Assembly: GCA_018902755.1 (NCBI GenBank)
Contig: JAHIQI010000008.1
Span: 14,461 to 78,460 of the forward strand
DNA length: 64,000 nucleotides
Direction: 5' to 3'
Origin: Pseudomonadota bacterium
Lineage (GTDB): Bacteria > Desulfobacterota > Desulfarculia > Desulfarculales > Desulfarculaceae
Position numbers and translations under genes: made by a program. Shown one piece after another: positions 11,242-20,600 of this stretch. The notes beneath the pieces were generated by a model, which did no database searches, was not told the DNA's origin, and saw only the letters and a list, made by a program, of their open reading frames with translations. Numbering within the stretch: the first letter of the stretch is position 1; each line of letters begins with the position of its first letter.

Positions 11242-13914
11242 TCAGTGCGCCTCGGCCCAGTTGGCCCCCCAGCCGATATCCACCTTCAGTTCCACGGCCA
11301 GCTTGTACACCCCTTCCATCTCCTGGCGCACCCGCTCGGTGAATTTCTCCACCTGCTTTTCGGGCACCTCGAACACCAGTTCGTCGTGCACCTGCAAGAT
11401 CATCAGGGCCTCGGGGAACTCGGCGGCCATCATCTCCGCCACCCTGAGCATGGCCAGCTTGATGAGGTCCGCCGCCGTGCCCTGGATGGGAGTGTTGAGC
11501 GCGATGCGCTCGGCTCCTTCGCGGGCGATGCGGTTGCTGGAGTTGATGGCCGGCAAGAAGCGGCGCCGACCCAACAGGGTGGTCACATAGCCCTTGTCCC
11601 TGGCCGAGGCCAGGTTGGCCTGCTGGAAGGAGGCGATGCCCGCGTAGCGTCCCAGGTACTTGCTGATGATGTCCTGGGCCTCCTTGTTGCTGACGCCCTG
11701 CTCCCTGGCCAAACGGAAGGCGCTCATGCCGTAGAGCACCCCGAAGTTCACCGTCTTGGCCCGGGCTCGCATCTCCTTGGTCACCAGGCCGGGCATCACG
11801 TCGAACAGGCGCGCCGCGGTCTGGGTGTGCACGTCCAGGCCCTGGGAGAGGTCTTCCAGCAAAAGCGGGTCTTGGCTCAGGTGGGCCAGCACCCGAAGCT
11901 CGATCTGGGAGTAGTCGGCGCTGAGCATCACCATGCCCGGCTCGGTGATGAAGCACCCCCGGATGCGCATGCCCAGCTCGGTGCGCACCGGGATGTTCTG
12001 CAAATTGGGGTCGCTGGAGGACAGCCGCCCGGTGGCGGTGACCGCCTGGTTGAAATTGGTGTGCACCCTGCCGGTTTCCGGGTGCACCAGAAGGGGCAGG
12101 GTGTCCACGTAGGTGCCCTTGATCTTGTTCAAGGTGCGGTAGTTCAATATCTCGGCGGGCAGGGGATGCTGGGCGGCCAGGATGGTCAGCACGGTCACGT
12201 CGGTGGAGTAGCCGGTCTTCTTCTTGGTCTTTTTCACCTGGGGCAGGCCCAGCTCCTCGAAGAGCACCGTGGCCAACTGCGACGGCGAGTTCAGGTTGAA
12301 CTCGTGCCCGGCCAGCTTGTAGCAGGAGGCCTCCAACTCCACGAGCTGCCCGCCCAGCTCCTTGCTCAGCTCGTTCAGGGCGTCCACGTCCAGCTTGACC
12401 CCGTTCATCTCCAGCTGGGCCAACAGCGGCACCAGGGGCATCTCCAAATCCAGGAACAGCGGCTCCAGGCCTGCTTCTTCCAAGCGCGGCCCCAATACCC
12501 TGGCCGCCTGCCAGGCCACGTCCGCGTCCTCGGCGGCGTAGGGCGTGGCCTTGTCCAGCTCGGCAAAGGCGAAGCTCTTGTTCTTGCCGCCCACTGCCTC
12601 CTCGTAGGGGATTACGCTGCGCCCCAGGAACTCGGCGGCGATGGCCGCCAGGCCGTGGGAGGTCTTGCCGGGGTTCAAGAGATAAGAGGCCACCATGGTG
12701 TCAAAGGCGATGTTCACAAGCGGTGCGCCCGCCCTGGTCAAGACGATGTGGTCGTACTTGAGGTTCTGCCCCACCTTGGCCACCAGGGGGTCGGAGCACA
12801 GGGGGCGCAGCAACTCCAGGGCCTGCTCCAGGTCCATCTGCTTTTCGCCGTCCGGGAGCTGGTGCCCCACGGGCACGTACACCGCCTCGCCTTTCTTGGT
12901 GCACAGGGAGAAACCCACCAGCTCGGCGGCCATGGCGTCGATGCTGGTGGTCTCGGTGTCGATGGACACCTTGCCTTTCTTGTAGGCCTTGGCGATCTCG
13001 GCCTCCAGCTCCCCCGGCTCCACCACCAAACGGTAGTCGCCCTCCACCGCCACGGGCTGGGGCGCGAACTGCTTCATCAGGGAGGTGAACTCCAACTGGG
13101 CCAGCACCGGGGTGATAACCTCCGGGTCCGGCGGGGCCATGGCGAAGAGCTCGGGCGAAAACTTCAGCGGCGCGTCGTCGGCCAAGCGGGCCAACTCCCG
13201 GCTCATGCGGGCATCCTCGGCGTGGGCCAGCAGATTCTCCTTGAGCTTGGACTTTTTCATCTCCGGCGCGGCGGCCAAGACCGAATCCAGGTCGCCGTGC
13301 TCGTTCAAGAGCTTCACCGCCGTCTTGGGACCCACGCCGGGCACGCCGGGGATGTTGTCCGTGCTGTCGCCGGTGAGCGCCTGCAAGTCCACCACCAACT
13401 CCGGAGCAACCCCCATTTTTTCCAGCACCTCGGGCGGGCCCAGGCGCAGCTCCTTCATGGTGTCCCACATGGTCACGTCCCCGCTCACCAGCTGCGACAT
13501 GTCCTTGTCGCCTGTGACCAGCACCACCTTGTAGCCCTGCGCCGTGGCCTGGCGGGCCAGGGTGGCCATGAGGTCGTCAGCCTCGTAGCCCTCCATCTCC
13601 ACGGCCGGGAGGTTAAGGGCCGTCACCACCTGGCGCACCAGGGGCATCTGGGATTTGAGGGCCGGGTCCAGGGGCGGGCGGTTGGCCTTGTATGGCTCGT
13701 AGAGCTTGTGGCGGAAGGTGGGCCCTTTGGCATCGTAGACCACGGCCAGATGACTGGGCTGGGCCTCGTCCAAAACCTTGAGCAGCATCTGCACGAAGCC
13801 GTACACCGCGCCGGTGGGCACCCCGTCGCTGGTGGTCAGGTTGCGGATGGCGTGAAAGGCGCGGTGAATGTAGCTGGAGGCGTCCAGCAGATATAGGGTG
13901 GGCTTGGCGGCCAT
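11242..13914 (-). CDS. polA: DNA polymerase I
   Basis: Repair and Okazaki-fragment polymerase. 890 residues, ATG at 13914. The N-terminal 5'-3' exonuclease (about 1-300) includes LYLLDASSYIHRAFHA and VTGDKDMSQLV. The 3'-5' exonuclease (about 310-500) retains VSIDTETTSID with the DxE metal pair, so proofreading appears intact. The polymerase domain (about 510-890) shows MLSADYSQIELRVLAHLSQD (motif A), the O-helix region KTVNFGVLYGMS, and ILQVHDELVFEVP (motif C). Composition is typical of the host. It is unusually placed: an AT-rich SIR2-like gene ends 36 nt upstream and an AT-rich HEPN-like gene begins 9 nt downstream, all on the same strand. Confidence 0.97.
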   Translation of the reverse strand: MAAKPTLYLLDASSYIHRAFHAIRNLTTSDGVPTGAVYGFVQMLLKVLDEAQPSHLAVVYDAKGPTFRHKLYEPYKANRPPLDPALKSQMPLVRQVVTALNLPAVEMEGYEADDLMATLARQATAQGYKVVLVTGDKDMSQLVSGDVTMWDTMKELRLGPPEVLEKMGVAPELVVDLQALTGDSTDNIPGVPGVGPKTAVKLLNEHGDLDSVLAAAPEMKKSKLKENLLAHAEDARMSRELARLADDAPLKFSPELFAMAPPDPEVITPVLAQLEFTSLMKQFAPQPVAVEGDYRLVVEPGELEAEIAKAYKKGKVSIDTETTSIDAMAAELVGFSLCTKKGEAVYVPVGHQLPDGEKQMDLEQALELLRPLCSDPLVAKVGQNLKYDHIVLTRAGAPLVNIAFDTMVASYLLNPGKTSHGLAAIAAEFLGRSVIPYEEAVGGKNKSFAFAELDKATPYAAEDADVAWQAARVLGPRLEEAGLEPLFLDLEMPLVPLLAQLEMNGVKLDVDALNELSKELGGQLVELEASCYKLAGHEFNLNSPSQLATVLFEELGLPQVKKTKKKTGYSTDVTVLTILAAQHPLPAEILNYRTLNKIKGTYVDTLPLLVHPETGRVHTNFNQAVTATGRLSSSDPNLQNIPVRTELGMRIRGCFITEPGMVMLSADYSQIELRVLAHLSQDPLLLEDLSQGLDVHTQTAARLFDVMPGLVTKEMRARAKTVNFGVLYGMSAFRLAREQGVSNKEAQDIISKYLGRYAGIASFQQANLASARDKGYVTTLLGRRRFLPAINSSNRIAREGAERIALNTPIQGTAADLIKLAMLRVAEMMAAEFPEALMILQVHDELVFEVPEKQVEKFTERVRQEMEGVYKLAVELKVDIGWGANWAEAH

Positions 13915-13950
13915 GGTTACATTACCTAGTTTCTGGATAAAGATTTAAAA

Positions 13951-15009
13951 TTAAATATTTTCTCTAATGTGGGTTATAGCCTCACTAAATATTTTCTCAT
14001 GAAATTGGAACCGAGGCTCCCTCAATCCTGGTCCCAACATGTTTGTGTAGCGGTTTTTAATAGAAGGAAATGGGTCGAACACCCAAAACCTTTTGATACT
14101 GGTATCACTGTGGGCAGCAAGAGAAAAAAGATATCTGAAAAACATATCGGTTTCCGGAAGCGAATATCCAACAACATAAATTGCTCTTGCCTCTGCTATG
14201 ACGTTTACTGCTTCTTGCCAAACCGCGCCTACATTGTACCTGTGCTCGGCTTTGTTCCATGTGGGAGGGACGATCATTGGTCCCCTTATGGAATAACCGT
14301 TAAAAGGCATGCCGGCAATGAATTTTCGAGACACTATTAACCTTGATTCTGAGAACGGCCCATCGAGGCAACCATTTCCTAGTAAGCTTTTCATGTTTAG
14401 GGGCTCAACTTGGCCGCGGTTGCCTTCACCCCAGTTGAGCGAACCATGTAATTTTAATAAGGAGATGTTTCCCTTATTGTTTTGTTCGTTTACATAGTAT
14501 CGTGGGATAATCCCTTCGCAATGCATAGCGAAGTCCAGTGCCAAGTCATAATTAAAAGATACTATAGAAGCCATTAGTCTATCATTGTTAACGAAATTAT
14601 TTTTTAAGAGTTGTACAAATGAGGGATATGGACCAGGGATAGATTGACTTCCATCATTATGAGTCCTTACTACCGTGCACAAATCGATTGTTATGCCAAT
14701 TACTTTAATTAAGTCTTCATAAAGTTGATCTATCTCATTAGCGTTATAATTTCCCATCTTCCCGAGTATTCGTCCCATATCGAATAAACCAAAAACAACT
14801 TCAAGATTGTTTAAATCAAGGTCTGTATGAAAAGAAACTCCTTTCAATGTACGGATCGCTTGAAATATATTTGAAAAGGATTTCTTTTCCTCTTCATTTA
14901 ACAGATTTGAATCCCTAAGATCTTGTGCGCGATCAAGGAAGTCAGCCATCGCAGGGATTCCAGCCTCGACTGATGCCCCCGCTCCCAAAATAAAAACAGT
15001 CTTGTCCAC
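13951..15009 (-). CDS. SIR2-like domain protein, candidate NADase of a defence system
   Basis: 352 residues from a GTG start preceded by a G-rich ribosome site. The Rossmann-type NAD loop FILGAGASVEAG occupies residues 6-17. SFNYDLALD (Asn153, Asp155) and LLKLHGSLNW (His188) match the catalytic Asn and His of bacterial SIR2-like NADases such as ThsA and DSR families. VVGYSLPETDMFFRYL near 279-294 is the usual late Rossmann motif. No sirtuin zinc cysteines are visible, so this is the defence-associated SIR2 type rather than a protein deacetylase. Strong AT bias relative to polA (36 nt downstream) and YkgJ indicates transfer. NAD depletion upon phage infection is inference from the family; no separate sensor domain is obvious in this chain. 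Confidence 0.82.
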   Translation of the reverse strand: MDKTVFILGAGASVEAGIPAMADFLDRAQDLRDSNLLNEEEKKSFSNIFQAIRTLKGVSFHTDLDLNNLEVVFGLFDMGRILGKMGNYNANEIDQLYEDLIKVIGITIDLCTVVRTHNDGSQSIPGPYPSFVQLLKNNFVNNDRLMASIVSFNYDLALDFAMHCEGIIPRYYVNEQNNKGNISLLKLHGSLNWGEGNRGQVEPLNMKSLLGNGCLDGPFSESRLIVSRKFIAGMPFNGYSIRGPMIVPPTWNKAEHRYNVGAVWQEAVNVIAEARAIYVVGYSLPETDMFFRYLFSLAAHSDTSIKRFWVFDPFPSIKNRYTNMLGPGLREPRFQFHEKIFSEAITHIRENI

Positions 15010-15057
15010 CTAGCCCCCCTTACTCCTTTTCAACCGACTTAAAAATCTAGGGATAGC

Positions 15058-15696
15058 TTAGGCTTCCAGCGCTTCCAGGGTCAAGGCCTGGGCCTGGGCC
15101 CAGCGCAGCACCCGGGCCAGGTCCCGGCGCTCCTCCCCAAGCTGTGGGATCAGCTCCAGGGCGGTCCGGCTCAGGCGCTCGGCCTCGGCCTGCACCATGT
15201 CCCACCCGGCGGTGGGGTAGCTCTGGCCCTGGTCAAAGCCGGAGCGGGGGCAGACGTGGGCCTCGTCCCCGCTGGCCACGGGGATGCCGTACAGGCGGCA
15301 GGTGAGGGGGCGCGAGGCGTAGAGCAGGCAACGGCCTTTCTCCAGCAGGGGGCAGGCCACCCGCGCCCGGCTGAAGGTGATGAGGCGCTCCTCGGGCGAT
15401 TGCTTCAGGGCTTGGCGGGCCACCTGGTCAAACAGGGCCTCGGCCTTTTCGGCCCAGCGCAAGGCCTCGCGGCGGGCGTTGCGGGGCAGGCGGCGGAAGG
15501 CCAGGGCCAGGGCCAGGGCCTCGGCGGGCGTGAGGTCGAACACCGCGTGGCAGCAATCGTCGCAGCCGGAGCCGCAGCGAACCTCGCTGGGGAAGGAGGC
15601 GGCCACCTGGGAGAAGGCCGCGTCGCAGCGCTGCCAAAGGGCGGCCATGCCCTGGCTGAAGGCGTTCAAGTCTGCCGGCGGTTGTGGTTGGCTCAT
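15058..15696 (-). CDS. YkgJ-family cysteine-cluster protein
   Basis: 212 residues from ATG 15696, chosen for the GAGGACAAGG ribosome site just upstream; an in-frame start 60 nt earlier has none. Cysteines cluster as CGSGCDDCC, then CPLLEKGRCLLYASRPLTC and CPRSG, the pattern of the YkgJ/UPF0153 family that probably binds zinc or an Fe-S cluster. The biological role is unknown. It is divergent from the ferritin-like gene across a 174-nt intergenic region and lies 48 nt upstream of the AT-rich SIR2-like gene. Confidence 0.85.
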   Translation of the reverse strand: MSQPQPPADLNAFSQGMAALWQRCDAAFSQVAASFPSEVRCGSGCDDCCHAVFDLTPAEALALALAFRRLPRNARREALRWAEKAEALFDQVARQALKQSPEERLITFSRARVACPLLEKGRCLLYASRPLTCRLYGIPVASGDEAHVCPRSGFDQGQSYPTAGWDMVQAEAERLSRTALELIPQLGEERRDLARVLRWAQAQALTLEALEA

Positions 15697-15766
15697 TGCC
15701 TTGTCCTCGCGCTGAATCGGTGGGGCTACTTTAGGCCAGGGGCCAAGGGGCGTCAAGCGCGGCTAT

Positions 15767-15795
15767 TTGAACCGGAGCTGGATCACGCCTATAAT
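15767..15795 (+). promoter_or_regulatory. Sigma-70 promoter of the ferritin-like gene, with overlapping palindrome
   Basis: TTGAAC at 15767-15772, a 17-nt spacer and a perfect TATAAT at 15790-15795. This is about 75 nt upstream of the ATG at 15871. An imperfect palindrome, CCTAT at 15788-15792 and ATAGG at 15802-15806, overlaps the -10. It loosely resembles iron/peroxide-regulator boxes, but the match is partial. Confidence 0.75.
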
Positions 15796-15870
15796 CAATT
15801 AATAGGTGATTTTAACCAAGCACCCATAGGGCGTTGCCCCGCCGTTTTATGGGACGAAAGGAGAGCCTTC

Positions 15871-16224
15871 ATGCCTGAGTTTATGAATCCCTTTCCCGGA
15901 ATGACGCCGGGCCGCAAGCTGACCGACCGTGAATTGGCGCGGGCCATCCGGCTTTCCCTGTCCGCCGAGCAGGAGGCCATCCACCTCTACGAGGCCTTGG
16001 CCGACGCAACCAGCAACAAGCTGGCCGCCGCGGTGCTGCAAGATATCGCCGACGAGGAGAAGGAGCACGCGGGAGAGTTCCTACGGCTGCTCAAGATCCT
16101 GGAGCCTGCCGAAGAGAAGTGGCTGGACAACGGGGCCAAGGAAGTGGATGAGATGGTAGCCAAGCTGAAACCGGCCAAGAAGAAGGTCGCCAGGAAAAAG
16201 AAGGCTGCCCCTAAAAAGAAATAA
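15871..16224 (+). CDS. Encapsulin-type ferritin-like protein with lysine-rich tail
   Basis: 117 residues, ATG preceded by AAGGAGAG. Residues 15-95 form a two-helix ferritin-like domain: SAEQEAIHLYEALAD supplies Glu33/Glu35 and IADEEKEHAGEFLRLL supplies Glu62, Glu63 and His66, the EExxH iron ligands. The opening MPEFMNPFPGM and this domain closely resemble the ferritin-like segment that is fused to encapsulin shells in some archaea and anaerobes; here no shell domain follows. Instead the last ~20 residues are lysine/alanine-rich (KKK repeats), like a histone-type tail. The likely role is iron oxidation/storage or oxidative-stress protection. It has its own promoter upstream and a hairpin terminator downstream. 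Confidence 0.82.
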   Translation: MPEFMNPFPGMTPGRKLTDRELARAIRLSLSAEQEAIHLYEALADATSNKLAAAVLQDIADEEKEHAGEFLRLLKILEPAEEKWLDNGAKEVDEMVAKLKPAKKKVARKKKAAPKKK

Positions 16225-16250
16225 CCTCGGCCCTGTCCGAAAACCAGAGA

Positions 16251-16290
16251 ACCGCGCCCTCCTACGGGAAGGCGCGGTCCTTTGTTTTGT
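16251..16290 (+). terminator. Rho-independent terminator after the ferritin-like gene
   Basis: An 8-bp perfect stem, ACCGCGCC (16251-16258) with GGCGCGGT (16271-16278), a 12-nt loop, then a T-rich tract (CCTTTGTTTTG). It lies between the plus-strand ferritin-like gene and the convergent outer-membrane gene. Confidence 0.85.
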
Positions 16291-16303
16291 TGCAGCGGGG
16301 GGG

Positions 16304-17305
16304 CTAAAAGCGCCAGTTGATCATCGCGCTGAAGATGTAGCCGTTCTCCAAATCAACCCGGTCCTGGTCGCGGTCGTCCCAGTCGTCGCCCTGGAACCAC
16401 AGGCGGTCAAAGGCGTAGGAGGCGGTGAGCTTGAGCAGCAGGTCCTTGGGCAGGAAAAACCTGAACCCCACCTTGGCCTCCTTTTGATAGAAGAACAGGC
16501 GATCCTTGTCGTCGGTGCGGTCGCTCAGGAACCAGCGCTGATAGGTCCAGTCGAAGCCCACGAAGCCTTCCACCCAATGCACTGGGCGGTAGGCCGCGCT
16601 GCTGATGATGGTGCGCGGGTAGATGTACAGGCCGCTCAGGGTCCACTTGGGGGCGGGCTTGTAGCGGATGCTGGCCAGGGGCAGGCCCACCAGGACGCTC
16701 AGGTTCTTGTCAGGCATGTAGGCATAGGCCACGCCGGGGATGGGGATGCCCGCCAGGAAGTCGCGGGTGTTGGAGTAGTTGAGCAGAAACAGCCAGCGGT
16801 GGATCTTGCTCTTGCCCAGAGGGGTGAGCAGGGTGGCGGTGGCCGATATGGAGGTGTCGTCGAACTTGTTGAAGGGCTTGTCGCTGGGAGAGCCCACGGT
16901 GAACTCGCCGCCGAACACCCAGCCCCGGTCCATCTTATGGCGATAGGTGGCCCCCAGGCGCAGGTCGTAGAGGTCCTCGGGGAAGGCGCGCCTGCTGCCG
17001 GGTAGGATGGCCGAGGAGTCTATGGACATGTAGGAGGCCCGGCCGTGCAGGGCCAGCTCGTCGCGGGAGTTTTGCCACAGCGGGGCCAGGAAGCGGCCGG
17101 TATGGCTGGTGTAGCCCATGTCGGTTTCCTGGCCCTCCACCTGCCGGTCCGGCGAGTAGCTGAAGTCGTAATTCAGGTTGTATTTGAGCTGGCCCACCTG
17201 GGGCACCATCCACCCGCCCAGGTCAAAGGCCTGGCTGGTTCCGGCCCATCCCAGGCAGCAGATCAAGGCGAGGGCCAAGGCGCGAATCACGCGGCTTTTA
17301 GTCAC
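16304..17305 (-). CDS. Outer-membrane beta-barrel protein, DUF6268-like
   Basis: 333 residues with a clear signal peptide (hydrophobic residues 8-25, cleavage near SQA/FDLGG). The mature protein is rich in alternating aromatic beta-strands such as LKYNLNYDFSYS, WVFGGEFTVGS, LFLLNYSNTRDF and KVGFRFFLP, and ends in ...MINWRF. The C-terminal Phe is the classic recognition signal for the BAM assembly machinery. The overall look is of the DUF6268-type outer-membrane proteins; the ligand is unknown. It is followed convergently by the ferritin-like gene, and 76 nt upstream lies a small inner-membrane protein gene on the same strand. Confidence 0.82.
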   Translation of the reverse strand: MTKSRVIRALALALICCLGWAGTSQAFDLGGWMVPQVGQLKYNLNYDFSYSPDRQVEGQETDMGYTSHTGRFLAPLWQNSRDELALHGRASYMSIDSSAILPGSRRAFPEDLYDLRLGATYRHKMDRGWVFGGEFTVGSPSDKPFNKFDDTSISATATLLTPLGKSKIHRWLFLLNYSNTRDFLAGIPIPGVAYAYMPDKNLSVLVGLPLASIRYKPAPKWTLSGLYIYPRTIISSAAYRPVHWVEGFVGFDWTYQRWFLSDRTDDKDRLFFYQKEAKVGFRFFLPKDLLLKLTASYAFDRLWFQGDDWDDRDQDRVDLENGYIFSAMINWRF

Positions 17306-17381
17306 GGTCGGTTCTCCCTCTTAGAGGTTGGGCAGTCAAATTGGAGACCGAAAAAAGCGGTCGATTTTCTGGAGCCGGGGC

Positions 17382-17618
17382 TCACGCTTTCGGCGGACGG
17401 TTGTTTCTTGCTAGCAGCCAACGCACCATATCGTCCAATAGATAATAGGATAGGCCGGAAATCATTGCAAAGGCCAAAAACAGGAAACCGGCGTCCAGGG
17501 CCACCCAAGGCCAGGTCTCGCCCTGCCAGGATGGCAGCAGCGCATACACCTCCCTGGCCGCCAGCAAACCGGCGGCCAGGGAGATTATCACCGTTAGGAC
17601 CTTTAACAGCTGCGCCAT
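17382..17618 (-). CDS. Small two-helix membrane protein
   Basis: 78 residues with two hydrophobic segments (about 4-24 and 39-62) separated by a short polar loop, and a basic C-terminus (RNNRPPKA). No family recognised. The ATG at 17618 is 34 nt downstream of the RND permease stop, so it may be the last gene of the efflux operon, but its ribosome site is weak. Codon usage and G+C fit the host, supporting a real gene. Confidence 0.55.
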   Translation of the reverse strand: MAQLLKVLTVIISLAAGLLAAREVYALLPSWQGETWPWVALDAGFLFLAFAMISGLSYYLLDDMVRWLLARNNRPPKA

Positions 17619-17652
17619 GCCTCTTTACCAGTATGCCTGCTCGGGGCGCCCG

Positions 17653-20600
17653 CTATGCTTGTTTGTCCTGGCCGCCTTTGATGGCGTCCGGGGCCATGAA
17701 GCGATGCTGCACCCTGCGGATCAGCTTCCAGTTGGCGAACTGATCCAGGTAAGAGTAGACCACCGGCACCACCAAAAGGGTCAGCACCGTGGAGGAGACC
17801 ATGCCTCCGGCGATGGCCACGGCCATGGGCTGGCGGCTCTCGGAGCCCACGCCCAGGGCCAGCACCACCGGCAGCACACCGCCGATGGTGGACACCGCGG
17901 TCATCAAGATGGGCCGGAGCCGGGTGGCCCCCGCCTCGATCAGCGCCTCGTGGGCGCTCATGCCCTTTTCCCTCAGCTGCTTGGTGTAGTCGATGAGCAG
18001 GATGCCGTTTTTGGTGGCCAGGCCCACCAGCATGATCAGGGCGATCATGGAGAACAGGTTGAAGCTGTTGCCCATTAGGAACAGCAGGCCGAAGGCGCCG
18101 ATGAACGAAAGCGGCAGACCCATCATGATGGCGAAGGGGTGGGCGAAGCTTTCGAACTGGGCCGCCAGCACCATGTAGGTGAGGGCGACGGCCAGGATGA
18201 AGGCGAAGGCGATGTAGCCGGTGGTTTCGGCAAAGGCCTCGGCCCGGCCCACGAAGGAACTGGTGTAGCCGTCGGGCAGGATCTTGTCGGCTATGGCCTG
18301 CACCTCGGGCATGGCCTCGCCCAACAGCTTGCCCTCCAGGTTGGCGTAGACGGTGGCCGAGCGGCTGCGGTCCAGGCGGTTGATGATGTTGGGGCCCACT
18401 CCCTGCTCCAGGGTGACGAAGCTGGCAACGTCCAGCAGGCGTCCGTCATTGGCCCGCATCCAGATGCGCTGCACGTCCTGGGGCAGGACCCGCTGGTCCT
18501 CCATCAGGCGCACCCGCACGTCGTAACTCTTGCCGCCCTCGCGGAAGTCCACCGTCTTCACGCCGCCCAGCAGGGCGGCCACCGCGGTGGCCACTTCGCG
18601 CACGCTGACCCCGGCGTCGGCCGCCCGGGCGCGGTCGATCTTGACCCGCACCTCGGGCTTGCCGATCTCCAGGTTGCGGGTGATGCCCACGTAGCCCGGC
18701 GTCTTTTCCAGGCGCTCCATGAGTTCACGGGAGTGCTGGTCGATCTTGTCGATATCCGGGCCCTGGATGACGAACTGGATGTCCTCGTTGCGCGAGCCCG
18801 CGCCCAGGGGGGATATCCTGGAAACCGTGCCTCGCACGTCGGGGATTTGGCGCAGGAGGCCGCGCACCACGCTTTGCAGCTCGGTCTGGCCGCGCTTGCG
18901 CTCGGCCTTGGGGGTCAGGGTCACCATGGCCAGGGCCTTGTTGGAGCCGTCGTAGCCGGAGACCGAGAAGAAGTGGGTGATCTCCGGCACCTTGATCATC
19001 GCGTTTTCCAGGCGGTGCAGGACCGAGTCGGTCTTTTCCAGGGAATAGGAAAGGGGCATTTCCAGGCGCACCATGAAGCGGCCCTCGTCCTCGGCGGTGA
19101 CGAACTCCTTTCCCAGCATGGTGAAAACCCAGCCGCCCACCACCAGGGCCGCCATGGCCATGGCCATGACCGATAGGCGGTGGCGCAGGCACCAGGCGAC
19201 GAGCACCCGGTAAAAACCGCTGGTGGCCTCCATGGCCCGGTTGAACAGGTTGAACACCCCGCTGGTGGTCTCCTTCAAGGTGAGGAAACGGGCCGAGAGC
19301 ATGGGCACCACGGTCAAGGCCACGAAGGTGGAGCAGGCCACGGAAAAGGCCAGGGTGACCGCGAACTCGTAGAAGAAACGCCCCACGATGCCGCCCATGA
19401 AGGCCACGGGCAAGAACACCCCGCCCAGGGCCACGGTGGTGGCCACCACCGCGAAGGCGATCTCCGAGGAGCCCTCGAAGGCCGCCTCCATGGCGCCCTG
19501 CTTGAGCTCGGTTCGGTGACGGAAGATGTTCTCCACCATGACGATGGCGTCGTCGATGACCAATCCCACCGCGGTCACCAGGGCCAGCATAGACATGTTG
19601 TTCATGGTGAAGCCCATCCAGTACATGCAGGCGAAGGTGGAGATGATGCTGGTGGGGATGGCCACCGCGCTGATGATGGTGGTGCGCAGGTTTTGCAGGA
19701 ACAGGAAGATGATCAACGCGGCGATGATGGCTCCCAGCAGAAGCTGGAACTGCACCTCGTCGATGGACTTCTCGGTGAAGATGGTGGTGTCGGTGGCCAC
19801 GTCGATGATGATGCCCTCGGGGGCGGTGCGCCGCAGCTCGGGGAGCACCTGGCGCACCTTCTGGGCGATGGCCACCTCGTTGGCCCCGGAGCGCGGGGAG
19901 ATGCCCAGGCCCACGGTGCGCATGCCGCCGGTGTCCTTGGTGGTGAAGCGGGCCACGCCCACGCTTTCCTCGCGGGCCGAGCGGGCCACGCCCACGTCCT
20001 CCAGGCGCACCGGGTAGCCGTCCTTGAAGGCCACTATCATGCGGTTGAAGGCCTTGGGGGTGGGGAACTCGCCCACCGTGCGGATGAGAAATTCCTTGTC
20101 CTTGGACTCGATCTTGCCGCCGGGGATCTCCACGTGCTCCCGGGCCAGGGCGGCGATTACGTCGTTGACGCCAAGGTTGTAGGCGGCCAGGCGCTCGCGG
20201 TCCAGCCAGATGTGGACCTCCTTTTTCCGGGCCCCGCCCACGCGCACCTCGCCCACGCCCTGGATCTTCTGGATCATGGGCCGAAGCTGCTCGTCGGCCA
20301 CCTTGGTCAGGGCCTCTATGGCCTGGGGCCCGCGCACCGCCAGCCAGATGATGGGCTGGGCGTTGATGTCGAGCTTGTCGATGACCGGCGACTCGGCCTC
20401 GGTAGGCAGCTCGCGCAGCTTGGTGGAGATCTTGTCGCGCAGTTCCTGGGCGGCTACGTCCACGTCCTTGGTGAGCTCGAACTCCACCACGATGCGGCTG
20501 ACGCCCTGCATGCTGGCCGAGTTGATGTGCTTGATGCCGCTCACCGAGCTGATGGCGTCCTCGAGCTTGTCGGTGATTTCGTTGTCCACCTCCTCGGGGC

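Noticed and set aside
11245..13896. 883-residue open frame antisense to polA
   Set aside because: Mirror of the polA reading frame with biased composition and no domain. polA on the other strand is complete.
13924..15013. ACCTAG at both edges of the AT-rich SIR2 segment as target-site duplication
   Set aside because: Only 6 bp, no transposase or terminal inverted repeats; likely chance.
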